From Pseudomonadota bacterium (GTDB lineage: Bacteria; Myxococcota_A; UBA9042): a DNA stretch of 45,986 nt. The DNA lies in the NCBI GenBank assembly GCA_005792545.1, contig SXRM01000051.1, positions 1-45,986 of the forward strand, given 5' to 3'. The position numbers were made by a program, and so were the translations under genes. Below, piece after piece: positions 34,083 through 42,144 of the stretch (position 1 is the first letter of the stretch; each line of letters begins with the position of its first letter). The notes below the pieces were generated by a model. That model saw nothing but the letters and a program-made list of their open reading frames with translations. It made no database searches and was not told the DNA's origin.

Positions 34083-34655
34083 ATGTCTATCGAAGAAAAC
34101 GCCACGCCAGACGCCGCGGTCACCCCCGACGCGGCACCCGCGGTCGCAGAGGTTGCGACGGTGGCCCCCAAGGACGATGGCGCGGATGACCGCGACGCCA
34201 TCGCTGCCCTGCGAGGACTGTCACCGCGACTGTTCGCGCGCTTGTGCCGGCGGATTCCGCTGCGACCGTTCCTAGCGGAGCTCGACAAGCTCGACAAGGG
34301 CGTGTTTTTCCGTCACTTCAAGGGCGTGCGGCCGCAGAAGATCGACGGACCGTACCTCGAGCGCGTCATTCGCAAAGAGTCGTTCGAGCGCAACGACGGC
34401 ATGCTTGCTCAACTGGCGATCTTCAACTGGGACGAAGCCGAGCATCGCCTGTACGCTGACCTGCAGACTGAGGTCAAGAAGATCAACGAAGACGTCGAAG
34501 CGATCACGGCCATCAGCGACGAGCAGGGCGACGCCATCTGTGACGCCCTGGCGGCGAGCCACGACCCGCGCGACATCTACATTGCGTTCGTGATCAACGG
34601 CGTTCGCGTCGAGCCGTCGTTCTACGGCCGGCGCTTCGCCACCCTGGTTGGCTAA
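34083..34655 (+). CDS. Conserved-looking protein of unknown function
   Basis: A 190-residue protein with an acidic Ala/Pro/Val-rich N-terminus (1-40) and a helical, charged body. I recognise no family. There is no signal peptide or membrane helix. Notable blocks are LSPRLFARLCRRIPLRPFLAE, FFRHFKGVRPQKIDGPYLERV and AFVINGVRVEPSFYGRRFATLVG. The ATG at 34083 follows a weak GGAA; a TTG at 34065 in frame is possible. Its stop codon overlaps that of the convergent histidine kinase gene. Codon use matches its neighbours, which supports a real gene. Confidence 0.7.
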   Translation: MSIEENATPDAAVTPDAAPAVAEVATVAPKDDGADDRDAIAALRGLSPRLFARLCRRIPLRPFLAELDKLDKGVFFRHFKGVRPQKIDGPYLERVIRKESFERNDGMLAQLAIFNWDEAEHRLYADLQTEVKKINEDVEAITAISDEQGDAICDALAASHDPRDIYIAFVINGVRVEPSFYGRRFATLVG

Positions 34656-35752
34656 CTCGGCGTCCCCGCCGGCAACACCACCAAGAACGTCGACCCTTTG
34701 CCCACCGCGCTGTGCAACTGCAAGGTGCCGCCCATCCGGCGCACCAGGCCAGCGACGATGGCGAGGCCCAGGCCCGCGCCGCCGACATGACGCGCCCGGC
34801 CTTTGTCCACCCGGTAGAATCGCTCGAAAATCCGCGACTGGTGCTCTTCGGCAATGCCGATACCGCTGTCGGCGACGGCCAGCCGAACGCAGCGTGTCCC
34901 TGGTTGTGCGAGCGACTCGGCCCGCAATTCGACCCTGCCGCCGGTCGGAGTGTACTTGATGGCGTTTTGCAGCAAGTTGCCAACCACAAGATCCAGGCCT
35001 TGACGGTCGCAGCGCACCGGCGGCAACGTCTCGGGAACGGAAACCGTAACGCTCAGTCCAGCGGCTTCCGCCGCTTCGCGCTGCGCCAGGCACTGCGCAT
35101 GACAAACCGCAGAAAGATCCACGGCATCGGTCGCAAGGTCCCACCGCTCGCCATCCAACTGGCTCACGTCTAGGAGTTGGTCTAGCAGCGTCCGCAGGCG
35201 CTGGGCGTGGCGGTAGATGGTCTGGTGCGCCGCCGCCAGCTTGCCGGGGTCCCTGGGCGGCGCCTCTGCGAGCGTCTCTGCCCAGCCAAGGATGCTGGCG
35301 ACGGGTGTTCGCAATTCGTGGCTGGCATTGGCGATGAACTCGAGTTGGGTCCGCTCGGTCTGGCGGCGCTCGGTGACATCGCGCACGACGCCGAGCGCGC
35401 GATGCCCCCAGTAGTCGTGGTCCGGCAGCGGCACAACTGCCACGTCGAGCACCCGCGCGACAAAGGCCTTGTGATTGACCTCGACTTGCCGCGGACCCGC
35501 GCCTGCCAGCACGTCCGCAAAAGCCTGCAACAGCGCTGGGTGGTCGACCAGCGTGACCAACGCCTGGCCGTGGCAGTTGGGCGGCAAGACCAGCGTATCG
35601 CGCAGCACGCGGTTACTGACAACCAGGCGCATCCGGTCGTCGACGACCATCACGCCATCGGTCATAGCGTCGAGTACCGCCCCGAATAGATTGGCCTTAA
35701 CCTGCTGGGGCAGCTCGCGGCGGCCCCGGGAGTCGGCGTGCGAGTCGGTCAC
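34652..35752 (-). CDS. PhoR-like sensor histidine kinase (soluble form)
   Basis: A 366-residue kinase with no membrane segment, unlike E. coli PhoR. An N-terminal PAS-like domain (about 22-125: LDAMTDGVMVVDD, GVVRDVTERR) precedes HisKA with the phospho-acceptor in ANASHELRTP (H145). The HATPase domain follows: NLLQNAIKYT (N box), DSGIGI, and GGAGLGLAI. All catalytic motifs are intact. The start is GTG at 35752, overlapping the upstream response regulator stop by 4 nt (GTGA), so the pair is translationally coupled. Whether the signal is phosphate is not shown by sequence; no pst or phoU gene is present. Confidence 0.88.
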   Translation of the reverse strand: MTDSHADSRGRRELPQQVKANLFGAVLDAMTDGVMVVDDRMRLVVSNRVLRDTLVLPPNCHGQALVTLVDHPALLQAFADVLAGAGPRQVEVNHKAFVARVLDVAVVPLPDHDYWGHRALGVVRDVTERRQTERTQLEFIANASHELRTPVASILGWAETLAEAPPRDPGKLAAAHQTIYRHAQRLRTLLDQLLDVSQLDGERWDLATDAVDLSAVCHAQCLAQREAAEAAGLSVTVSVPETLPPVRCDRQGLDLVVGNLLQNAIKYTPTGGRVELRAESLAQPGTRCVRLAVADSGIGIAEEHQSRIFERFYRVDKGRARHVGGAGLGLAIVAGLVRRMGGTLQLHSAVGKGSTFLVVLPAGTPS

Positions 35753-36441
35753 GGCGAGACGGACGCCATGCGATACCCAATGCCGCGCACGGTCTCAATG
35801 GCGCCGCCAGCTTTGCCCAAGGTCTCGCGCAGGCGTTTGACATGGGTGTCCACGGTGCGCGTCTGCAAGTCGGGCCGCATCTGCCACACTTCTTCGAGCA
35901 GGCGCTGGCGCGTCAGCACCACGCCGGTGTTGGTCAGAAACATGTGAAGCAGCCGAAACTCCAGCGCTGTCAGCGCAATTGGCGCTCCGCCGACGCTGGC
36001 GACATGGGCGACGTCGTCTAGCGCGATGCCGTGCGCTTGCAGGGCTCGCGGTGGCTCCACGATCGGCTGCCGACGGCGCAGTACGGCGCGGCAGCGCAGC
36101 ACCAACTCGCGCACGCTGAACGGCTTGACCACGTAGTCATCGGCGCCTGCCTCCAAGCCAGCGACGCGATCGGACTCGGCGCCGCGTGCAGTGAGCAGCA
36201 GTACCGCGGTCTGCGCGAGCGACGGTTCGGCGCGCAGGGCCTTGCAGGCCTCGATGCCGTTGCCGTCCGGCAACATGACGTCCAGGACTACCAGATCTGG
36301 GACATGCGCCCGCGCCAGCGCCAGGGCACTGCGGACTGAACCCGCCTCAAAAACCTGCCATTGGGCCATGTCCAGGTTGTGCACGACCAGCGCCCGCAGG
36401 TCGGGTTCATCCTCGACCACTAGCACCCGCGGCGCGTTCAT
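35749..36441 (-). CDS. OmpR/PhoB-family response regulator
   Basis: A 230-residue two-domain regulator. The receiver has EDE at 10-12, phospho-Asp D54 in VVLDVMLP and lysine in VVKPFS. A winged-helix DNA-binding domain (about 130-228) has LTALEFRLLHMFL, the LTRQRLLEEVW helix and RTVDTHVKRLR recognition region, ending in RGIGYRMA. It probably binds direct repeats at promoters when phosphorylated by the adjacent kinase. The ATG at 36441 overlaps the stop of the upstream PilZ-like gene by 4 nt (ATGA), so the three genes form one coupled operon. Confidence 0.92.
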   Translation of the reverse strand: MNAPRVLVVEDEPDLRALVVHNLDMAQWQVFEAGSVRSALALARAHVPDLVVLDVMLPDGNGIEACKALRAEPSLAQTAVLLLTARGAESDRVAGLEAGADDYVVKPFSVRELVLRCRAVLRRRQPIVEPPRALQAHGIALDDVAHVASVGGAPIALTALEFRLLHMFLTNTGVVLTRQRLLEEVWQMRPDLQTRTVDTHVKRLRETLGKAGGAIETVRGIGYRMASVSP

Positions 36442-37919
36442 GTCCCTTCTGCGGCCGGCGCGGCGCCCTGCATCAATTCGCGCAGCTTGGCCATGACCAT
36501 GGGCGGATTGCCACCGGCCGACAGCTTGGCATCAAAGGTCGCATTGCCTGCCTCGCCGTCGCCCTCGTGCACGCGGGTAACCTCGCAGCGCACTTCGACA
36601 ATGTCCTTGGGGCCGGCTTTGCCGGGCACATACACCGTGATGCGCTCGTAGAGCGACGGTAACGTCGGTGTTCTGATGCGAATTTTGCTCTCCGCGAGGC
36701 GCAGCAGGACACCGCCGAATTTCTTCTTGCGGGGACCGGCTTCGAACTGCACATTGAGGTCCACCCGGTGCGCGAACTCACCCACAAACAGCTGCGCGGC
36801 GCTGGCGACGGGACCGGTCTTGCGCGGCGCTTGCCCGTCTGTAGCTGCCCCGTCGTCTTTGCCGCGGCCCAGCAGCCGTGCCATGAAACCCGGCTTGTCG
36901 CTGCCTTTGACGTTGATCGGTGCAGCCTGCTGAACGCCATGTTCGACAGTAGCGACGACGATTTCTTCGGAGTCGTCGTGGTCGTCGAGGTCGACGCGCG
37001 GCAGGGTCACGTCGCGCAGCGACTCGGTTGCGGGGATCTGGCGCTCCGCCGGCGTCTCGGTGCCCAGGTAGCGGCGTGTGGTCTCGGTGTAGGGGTTGGC
37101 TGCGGCGGTTGCACCCGACCGCTTGCCCGCGGCCGCAGCTGCCGCGTCCTCAAGGGCGCTTAGCAGGTCGTCCGCGGAGAAGTTGTCGCCGTCGCCCATC
37201 GGAGCGCCGAATCCATCATCCGCTTGCGCCAGGCGAGGTGCAACCGCAGCCATCACCGCGGCCTGGCCAGCACTGGGGGCGCGGGCGGCGTTCGTCTGCG
37301 ACGGTTCGGCATCTACAGCAGGCGCGATAGTGGGCATGCCAAACGCGGGCCTTGGCGTTCCGGCGACTGGCGTCGGCCCGGCACGGCTGGCTGCTGTCGG
37401 CGCGGTCGGTCCCGGCGGGATGAACGACGGCGGCCGAACGGCAGCGGGCGCCGAGACGACCATCGGGCCTGGCGTTGGCGAGGTACGCGGCACACTGACC
37501 GGCTCCGCTGCCGCTTCGCCCTCGGGCAGGGCGTAAACGAAGCGCTTGAGCTCGGGGTTATCGCGGTTACGCCCCACCGAAACCGTGCCGCCACGTTCAA
37601 TGCCGTAGGTCTCGATGAATTCGCGCAGCGCCGCAGCGGAACTGGTGGTGCCGACGCGCTGCATCAGCACTTCAACCTGTTGCTCGCCCCACTCGCTGTC
37701 GTCCACTGTGCTGCACTCGCCATCGATGGCGATCGCATCCTGAGCGTCGCCGTCGCGCTCAATGCGCAGGTAGACAGTCGCGCCGGTGGGCGGCGCGCGC
37801 AGGGCAGTGACGACAATGCTTCTGCCGCCCAATTGGATGAGCGTCCCGATGGTGCGGGTCGACTCCCACTCCAGCGTGACCGTGGTGTCTAGCGAATCGA
37901 GCAGGCTTGGGCTGGCCAT
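36438..37919 (-). CDS. Large protein with PilZ-like N- and C-terminal domains (unknown function)
   Basis: A 493-residue soluble protein. The first 120 residues are beta-rich and PilZ-like (TVTLEWESTRTIGTLIQLGG, VLMQRVG). A long Pro/Ala/Gly-rich linker (about 130-290) with a few acidic segments follows. The C-terminal 110 residues are again PilZ-like (HRVDLNVQFEAG, GGVLLRLAESKIRIRTPTLP, VEVRCEVTRVH). I see no RxxxR/DxSxxG pair, so c-di-GMP binding is not supported. Coupling to the response regulator by an ATGA overlap hints that it acts in the same pathway. The ATG at 37919 has no strong ribosome site. The assignment to PilZ is by shape and is tentative. Confidence 0.6.
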   Translation of the reverse strand: MASPSLLDSLDTTVTLEWESTRTIGTLIQLGGRSIVVTALRAPPTGATVYLRIERDGDAQDAIAIDGECSTVDDSEWGEQQVEVLMQRVGTTSSAAALREFIETYGIERGGTVSVGRNRDNPELKRFVYALPEGEAAAEPVSVPRTSPTPGPMVVSAPAAVRPPSFIPPGPTAPTAASRAGPTPVAGTPRPAFGMPTIAPAVDAEPSQTNAARAPSAGQAAVMAAVAPRLAQADDGFGAPMGDGDNFSADDLLSALEDAAAAAAGKRSGATAAANPYTETTRRYLGTETPAERQIPATESLRDVTLPRVDLDDHDDSEEIVVATVEHGVQQAAPINVKGSDKPGFMARLLGRGKDDGAATDGQAPRKTGPVASAAQLFVGEFAHRVDLNVQFEAGPRKKKFGGVLLRLAESKIRIRTPTLPSLYERITVYVPGKAGPKDIVEVRCEVTRVHEGDGEAGNATFDAKLSAGGNPPMVMAKLRELMQGAAPAAEGT

Positions 37920-38005
37920 GGTCCGCTACCCCTGCGTGCGCATTGCCATGGTCGGCGCCATCCTGGCGATGGCGGAGCCGACGCGGATCGTTGGATGGGC
38001 GTTGC

Positions 38006-38803
38006 TCATTCTTCGCAATACCCGTAACCGCCGCCGAGACTACTGCACGGCGTGTTCGGGTCATCGCAACCCGTCGGTCCAGTCTTGCTGCACACCTTGC
38101 GGCACAGCCCCGTCGACGACGCCGTGCCGGCGTTGCCCGTACAGGTGAACCCGGGTGCGCAATCTGAATTGGTCTTGCACGCGTCGCCCTTGCCAGCCGT
38201 GCCGGCGCCTAGGCAGACAAACCCCTGACTGCCCTGCTGGTAGCAAGCCTGACCTTTGGGACAGGTGCTGCCGATTGGCTTGCAAGGTTGGTACTTGGCC
38301 ACGTCGCAGACTTTGTATTTCTTGCCGGTAATCTGGTTGCAAGACTGCGAATCGCACTGGGCGTCTACCGTGCAAAACGGTGAGCACGCCTGGCTGCCAT
38401 TTTGCGCCATAACGCAGATACCGATTTTGCAACCGGCGCCATCCGAGCAGTCTTTGGCCACCGCGTGTTTGCCATCGGCCACGCATGCGATAGCGTCGTC
38501 GTCGTTGTATCCGCAGTGCGTATCCGGCGGGCAGTTCCAATCCGACGGCAAATCCCAAGGCTTGCACGGGGCTTTGGTCGCCGCCGTGTCTGCTTTGGCC
38601 GTGTCGGTGACCGTGTCGCCAGTCGCGGCTGAGGTTTCACCCGCAGCCGCCGCGTCGGTCTTGGCATCGGCGCCGGCAGCGACATCGCCGCTCACCGTGC
38701 TGTCGCCAGCGGCCGCTGCAGTGGTACCACCGCTCGACCCGCAAGCGACCGCACTGGCCACCGCGACCGCGCCCAGTGGCCTGATAAACCACAATCGTTC
38801 CAT
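38006..38803 (-). CDS. Cys-rich lipoprotein of unknown function
   Basis: A 265-residue exported lipoprotein. The signal peptide ends in SAVAC (lipid-attached cysteine at about residue 21), followed by a Thr/Ala/Asp-rich linker (25-80). The remainder has about 20 cysteines in short loops: CSDGAGCKIGIC, CDSQSC, CSPFC, CPKGQACY, CTGNAG and CDDPNTPC. It resembles the disulfide-rich surface domains of Myxococcota lipoproteins and the opening block of the giant lipoprotein (VDNKDCPSGLC). The ATG at 38803 was chosen for the signal peptide; longer in-frame versions lack one. No ribosome site is strong. No enzyme motif is seen. It is separated by about 110 nt from SURF1, so it is probably not part of the oxidase operon. 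Confidence 0.75.
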   Translation of the reverse strand: MERLWFIRPLGAVAVASAVACGSSGGTTAAAAGDSTVSGDVAAGADAKTDAAAAGETSAATGDTVTDTAKADTAATKAPCKPWDLPSDWNCPPDTHCGYNDDDAIACVADGKHAVAKDCSDGAGCKIGICVMAQNGSQACSPFCTVDAQCDSQSCNQITGKKYKVCDVAKYQPCKPIGSTCPKGQACYQQGSQGFVCLGAGTAGKGDACKTNSDCAPGFTCTGNAGTASSTGLCRKVCSKTGPTGCDDPNTPCSSLGGGYGYCEE

Positions 38804-38915
38804 GATGTTCAGCCAGTCAACGCCTGGGTTCAAGGCGGCGCCGCCCGCCGCGATTGTGGCATAGGGCGTGGCTTTGCGCCATCGGGACTGCGTGGGCACG
38901 AAAGTGTCACTGCAA

Positions 38916-39710
38916 TCAGCCATCGCTGCCCGGCAACGCCGCGGTGGCTGCTGACTGTCGACGGCGTAACGACAGCGCGATCCAGACGCCGATGAGCGTC
39001 GCGGCCATGCCGTACCAAGTCGCACTGTACTCTACGTGCTTGCTAGGCAGCGGGTGCACCGGGTACTCGTAACCCTGCACGGGCCAGCGGGTTGGGTCCA
39101 CGAACGCGCCGCTGGCCTGCTCTCCGGCCTCGATGAGCAGGTCCGGATCCAGTCCCGGAATGCGGCTGGCCATCGCGCGTGGATTCGGGAACATCCACAC
39201 TGACCGCGGTCCGCGCTGGTTGACCGGCCTTTCCGCCGGGTTGAGCATGTTGACGAACTGTACGCGGCCGCGCACGTTGCGAGGCGGGTCACTGGCCAGT
39301 GTCGCCAGCCACACATCGACTTGGGCTTCAGGCACCCAGCCAAACAGCACCAGCACCTTGGGATGTGGACCGCTCGGCACTGCAAACGGCATCACAACCG
39401 AGTATCCGCGCTGGCCAAACTTATACCGCGCGGTCAGCAGTTGAGCGTTGGTGACGTCGGCCGTCCCCGCCAGCGTCACACGACGGAAGTGAAGCGCTGC
39501 ATTGCGATCGCCGGCGACATCGAGCGATTGCAGCGGTGGCAGATCGTCGTGCTGCCGCCGGTAGTTGTCGACGCGCGCCGAACTCTCCTGGTATCGCCGC
39601 GCCTGCCAGGTGCCGAGGTACAGCAGCACGGGCAGCATCGCCAGCATGGCGAGTGTCGGAACTAGCTTGGGCGCAAAGTAGCGGCGTCCGCCGGAGTCAG
39701 ATTCAGGCAC
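38916..39710 (-). CDS. SURF1 family cytochrome oxidase assembly protein
   Basis: A 264-residue membrane protein of the SURF1 (Shy1) family, which helps insert heme a into oxidase subunit I. Two membrane helices frame the protein (about 17-34 and 232-249). The typical blocks LGTWQARRYQ after the first helix and HVEYSATWYGMA before the second are present, with a periplasmic beta domain between. The start is GTG at 39710 with AGGAG 9 nt upstream, placed inside the SCO1 gene end; the gap to the SCO1 stop is 6 nt. It is the last gene of the oxidase assembly operon. Confidence 0.9.
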   Translation of the reverse strand: MPESDSGGRRYFAPKLVPTLAMLAMLPVLLYLGTWQARRYQESSARVDNYRRQHDDLPPLQSLDVAGDRNAALHFRRVTLAGTADVTNAQLLTARYKFGQRGYSVVMPFAVPSGPHPKVLVLFGWVPEAQVDVWLATLASDPPRNVRGRVQFVNMLNPAERPVNQRGPRSVWMFPNPRAMASRIPGLDPDLLIEAGEQASGAFVDPTRWPVQGYEYPVHPLPSKHVEYSATWYGMAATLIGVWIALSLRRRQSAATAALPGSDG

Positions 39711-39716
39711 GGTCGG

Positions 39717-40349
39717 TCACTCCTGTGCGGGGTGGTCGCGCAGCCAGCGCAGCGCCGCAGCGAGTTTGTGCTGCCCTGCGTCGTCTTTGTCGTAGTACGC
39801 GCGCACGTGCCCGCGCTGGTCGACAAGCACGAACCGCAGGCTGTGCGCGGTGTCGAGTGGCGTCGGCTGGGTCAGCGCCGTGGCGTCTTCGGCGCCGCCG
39901 ACCGGTCGATCCGAGCGCAACAGCGGCTGCAGAAAGCCCCGCACTACTAAACGCTCCATGGTCTCGTAGTTGCCGGTCAAAAACGACCACAGCCTGGGCT
40001 CTGCGCCGTACTTGCGGCCAAACGCGGTCAACACATCGGGTGTATCGGTCATCGGGTCGACGCTAACGCTCACCAGCCGCACCGGCGCACCGTCAGATGC
40101 CCATGGCGCGATCTTGGCTTGCAGCTCTGCGGTCGCCTTGGCTAGCGGCGGACATGCCGTCGGGCACGACGTGAACAGGAAATTGGCGGCCCAAACCGTA
40201 CCGCGCAGGGACTGATCGCTGACTGTGTGGCCCGCCTCGTCGACCAACACGAAGGGTGGCAGCGGACCCAAGTCGTCTAACTCAGCCGGCGGCTTGGCAC
40301 AAGCGGACAGCGCCACCAGCGCCCACAGCAATCGGTGCATGTGTTTCAC
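39717..40349 (-). CDS. SCO1/SenC family copper chaperone lipoprotein
   Basis: A 210-residue thioredoxin-fold protein. The lipobox cysteine is at residue 17 (LSAC). The copper/redox site is C62-P-T-A-C66 in FTSCPTACPPL, with the conserved His169 in DTAHSLRFVLVD. SCO proteins load copper into the CuA site of oxidase subunit II and have a thiol-reductase role. All three metal ligands are intact. The ATG at 40349 overlaps the upstream di-heme gene by 4 nt (ATGA), so it is made from the same message. Its place before SURF1 fits a cofactor-insertion module. Confidence 0.93.
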   Translation of the reverse strand: MKHMHRLLWALVALSACAKPPAELDDLGPLPPFVLVDEAGHTVSDQSLRGTVWAANFLFTSCPTACPPLAKATAELQAKIAPWASDGAPVRLVSVSVDPMTDTPDVLTAFGRKYGAEPRLWSFLTGNYETMERLVVRGFLQPLLRSDRPVGGAEDATALTQPTPLDTAHSLRFVLVDQRGHVRAYYDKDDAGQHKLAAALRWLRDHPAQE

Positions 40350-41626
40350 CCTCCTGGATCCAGCCAGCGCGGCTCAGGCAACGGCCCGGTCAGACTTTCC
40401 AAGAAAGCCACGAGGTCTTGCGCCTGCACGCTGCCAGGCAGCCGCTGCAGCGTCAGATCGCGGTGACCAACCTGGGCTCGACCCGGCAGGGTCTGGTAGA
40501 AGCCAACCACCTCGGCCAGGGTAGCGAACTGTCCTGCGTGCATGTAGGGCCCAGTGCGCGCCACGTTGCGCAGCGTGGGCGTGCGAAACGCACCCAGGAA
40601 ATCCTCGAACTGCGGATTGAGGTAGTGCAGTTCCTGGCAAGCCCCAGCGGTCGGTGTGGCGTCGCTCCACTGGGTGCCGCAGCGGAACTCGTCGCGTCGA
40701 ACCTGATCGGCTCCGACCGAGCGACCGCCGTCGACACCGATCACCCCTGCGGCCGGCGGCAAACCGAGGTTGTGAAACGCCATGTCCGTCAAAAGCGGGC
40801 CATTGTGGCAGTTGACGCAGCCACCCGCGCCAATGAAAGCCCGCAACCCCTGACGAGCCGGCGCGTCTAACATTCGCGCCGCATCGGCGTCGCCGCGACG
40901 AAGTGCCGAAGCGTAAGCATCGAACGGCGCCGGCCGCGGCAACAGCTTGCGCTCGTAGGCCTCGATCGCCTTGCCGATGTTGACGAAAGCGCGTGTTACG
41001 GCACTGCGCTGCGGCTCCGCCATCGCGGCCCACGCCCGGGCCTGTGGGTGTGTGCTGTCGAGCGGTCGGGGCCGCGCCTGCGCTGGCAGCGCTGCGATCT
41101 CGGCCTGGCTGGGCAGCGACCCGAAAATCGCTTCGTACTCTGTTCGGTAGCTTGCGGCCAGGTGGCGCGCCGCGGCCGTGCGATCAAAGGCGTGCTCCGC
41201 GTCGCTCTCCAAGGGGCCGAGCGCCTGCGCCCACAAGCTGTCCTTGCGCCCGTCATGGAAGACAAACGGCAGGTTCTGTGTGCCCATCACCGTGGGCGCG
41301 TTGCGGTTGGTCTCCGCCACGCCTTTCGCGCGGGCTCGGCCATCGGTGAAGAAGCGGGCAGGCTCGTGGCACGTTGCGCAAGCGATCTGGCCGCTGCGGC
41401 TTAGCCCCTTGTCAAAAAACAGCTTTTGCCCCAGCCGCGCCGCACGGTCGTCGTCGGCGAAGCGATTGCCGGCGCTGTAGGCGAGCGCCGGTGGCGGTGA
41501 CAGCGATAGGATCAGCCGCAGTTCTGGAGCAGTCCACGGTGTATCGTTCGCCTGACCGCACGCCGCCGCGCTGAGCGACAGCAACACCAGTGCCGCTGTG
41601 GCCAACGGCGTGCGCGGCAAGGTCAC
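40346..41626 (-). CDS. MauG / di-heme cytochrome c peroxidase family lipoprotein
   Basis: A 426-residue exported protein with a lipobox near SAAAC (cysteine 23). Two heme c sites are CATCH (C83, C86, H87) and CVNCH (C270, C273, H274). Between them are the FVFHDGRKDSLWAQ block and the region typical of bacterial cytochrome c peroxidase/MauG, and later a GPYMHAGQFATLAEVV motif with a possible distal ligand. Members either reduce hydrogen peroxide or oxidise protein residues. The gene starts with GTG at 41626, overlapping the preceding FixH/YtkA-like gene as GTGA, and it is coupled to SCO1. In this place it may serve the oxidase, detoxify peroxide or pass electrons; the sequence does not decide. 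Confidence 0.9.
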   Translation of the reverse strand: MTLPRTPLATAALVLLSLSAAACGQANDTPWTAPELRLILSLSPPPALAYSAGNRFADDDRAARLGQKLFFDKGLSRSGQIACATCHEPARFFTDGRARAKGVAETNRNAPTVMGTQNLPFVFHDGRKDSLWAQALGPLESDAEHAFDRTAAARHLAASYRTEYEAIFGSLPSQAEIAALPAQARPRPLDSTHPQARAWAAMAEPQRSAVTRAFVNIGKAIEAYERKLLPRPAPFDAYASALRRGDADAARMLDAPARQGLRAFIGAGGCVNCHNGPLLTDMAFHNLGLPPAAGVIGVDGGRSVGADQVRRDEFRCGTQWSDATPTAGACQELHYLNPQFEDFLGAFRTPTLRNVARTGPYMHAGQFATLAEVVGFYQTLPGRAQVGHRDLTLQRLPGSVQAQDLVAFLESLTGPLPEPRWLDPGG

Positions 41627-42144
41627 GGCGGGGTCGCCTCAGGCGGTTGCTCGAACGGCAGCTCAAGGCGGTCGTCGCCGGCGGTGCTGCTCACGTCGAC
41701 CGCAAACACCCAACGGCCCTGCATGTGCAGCTTCATGCCATCAGTGCGCCACAAGCCCGGACCCGCAACCGTAGTTGCCGGTTGCGTCATCATGCCGTGG
41801 CGGTGTTCTGGCATGGTCGCGTCAACAGTGACTGTGGCGCCGTCGGGCAGCGCGGCACCGCTCGCCAGGGTAACCCTGAGATTGGTGCTGAATAGTTCTC
41901 CGAGCTTTGGCACGGAGAAGCGTAGCGTCGCAGTGTACTTGCCGGCCTTGCTTCGTCCGCCCAACTCAACGGCGGTGCCCGGCAGCGCAGCAGAAGGTTG
42001 TGGGCTTGCCGCAGGCGCAGCGTCGGCGACGGCTGTTGCGCCTGGCGTGGCCGGCGTAGCAGTTGCCGTCGGCGAGGGCATTGGCGCAGCGCGCGTGCAA
42101 GCCAGCACCGCGCAAGCGCCGCAGGCGACCACCCCAACTCTCAT
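41623..42144 (-). CDS. FixH/YtkA-like copper-associated lipoprotein
   Basis: A 173-residue lipoprotein. The signal peptide carries a lipobox cysteine near residue 16 (AVLAC), then an Ala/Pro/Thr-rich linker (20-60) and a beta-sandwich domain similar to YtkA/FixH. Matching blocks are ATMPEHRHGMMTQPATTV and MKLHMQGRWVFAVDV. The His/Met-rich MPEHRHGMM segment suggests copper binding (inference). It sits between ctaG and the di-heme gene, with ATGA and GTGA overlaps at both ends, which supports a copper-supply role in oxidase assembly. The family function is not well defined. Confidence 0.78.
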   Translation of the reverse strand: MRVGVVACGACAVLACTRAAPMPSPTATATPATPGATAVADAAPAASPQPSAALPGTAVELGGRSKAGKYTATLRFSVPKLGELFSTNLRVTLASGAALPDGATVTVDATMPEHRHGMMTQPATTVAGPGLWRTDGMKLHMQGRWVFAVDVSSTAGDDRLELPFEQPPEATPP

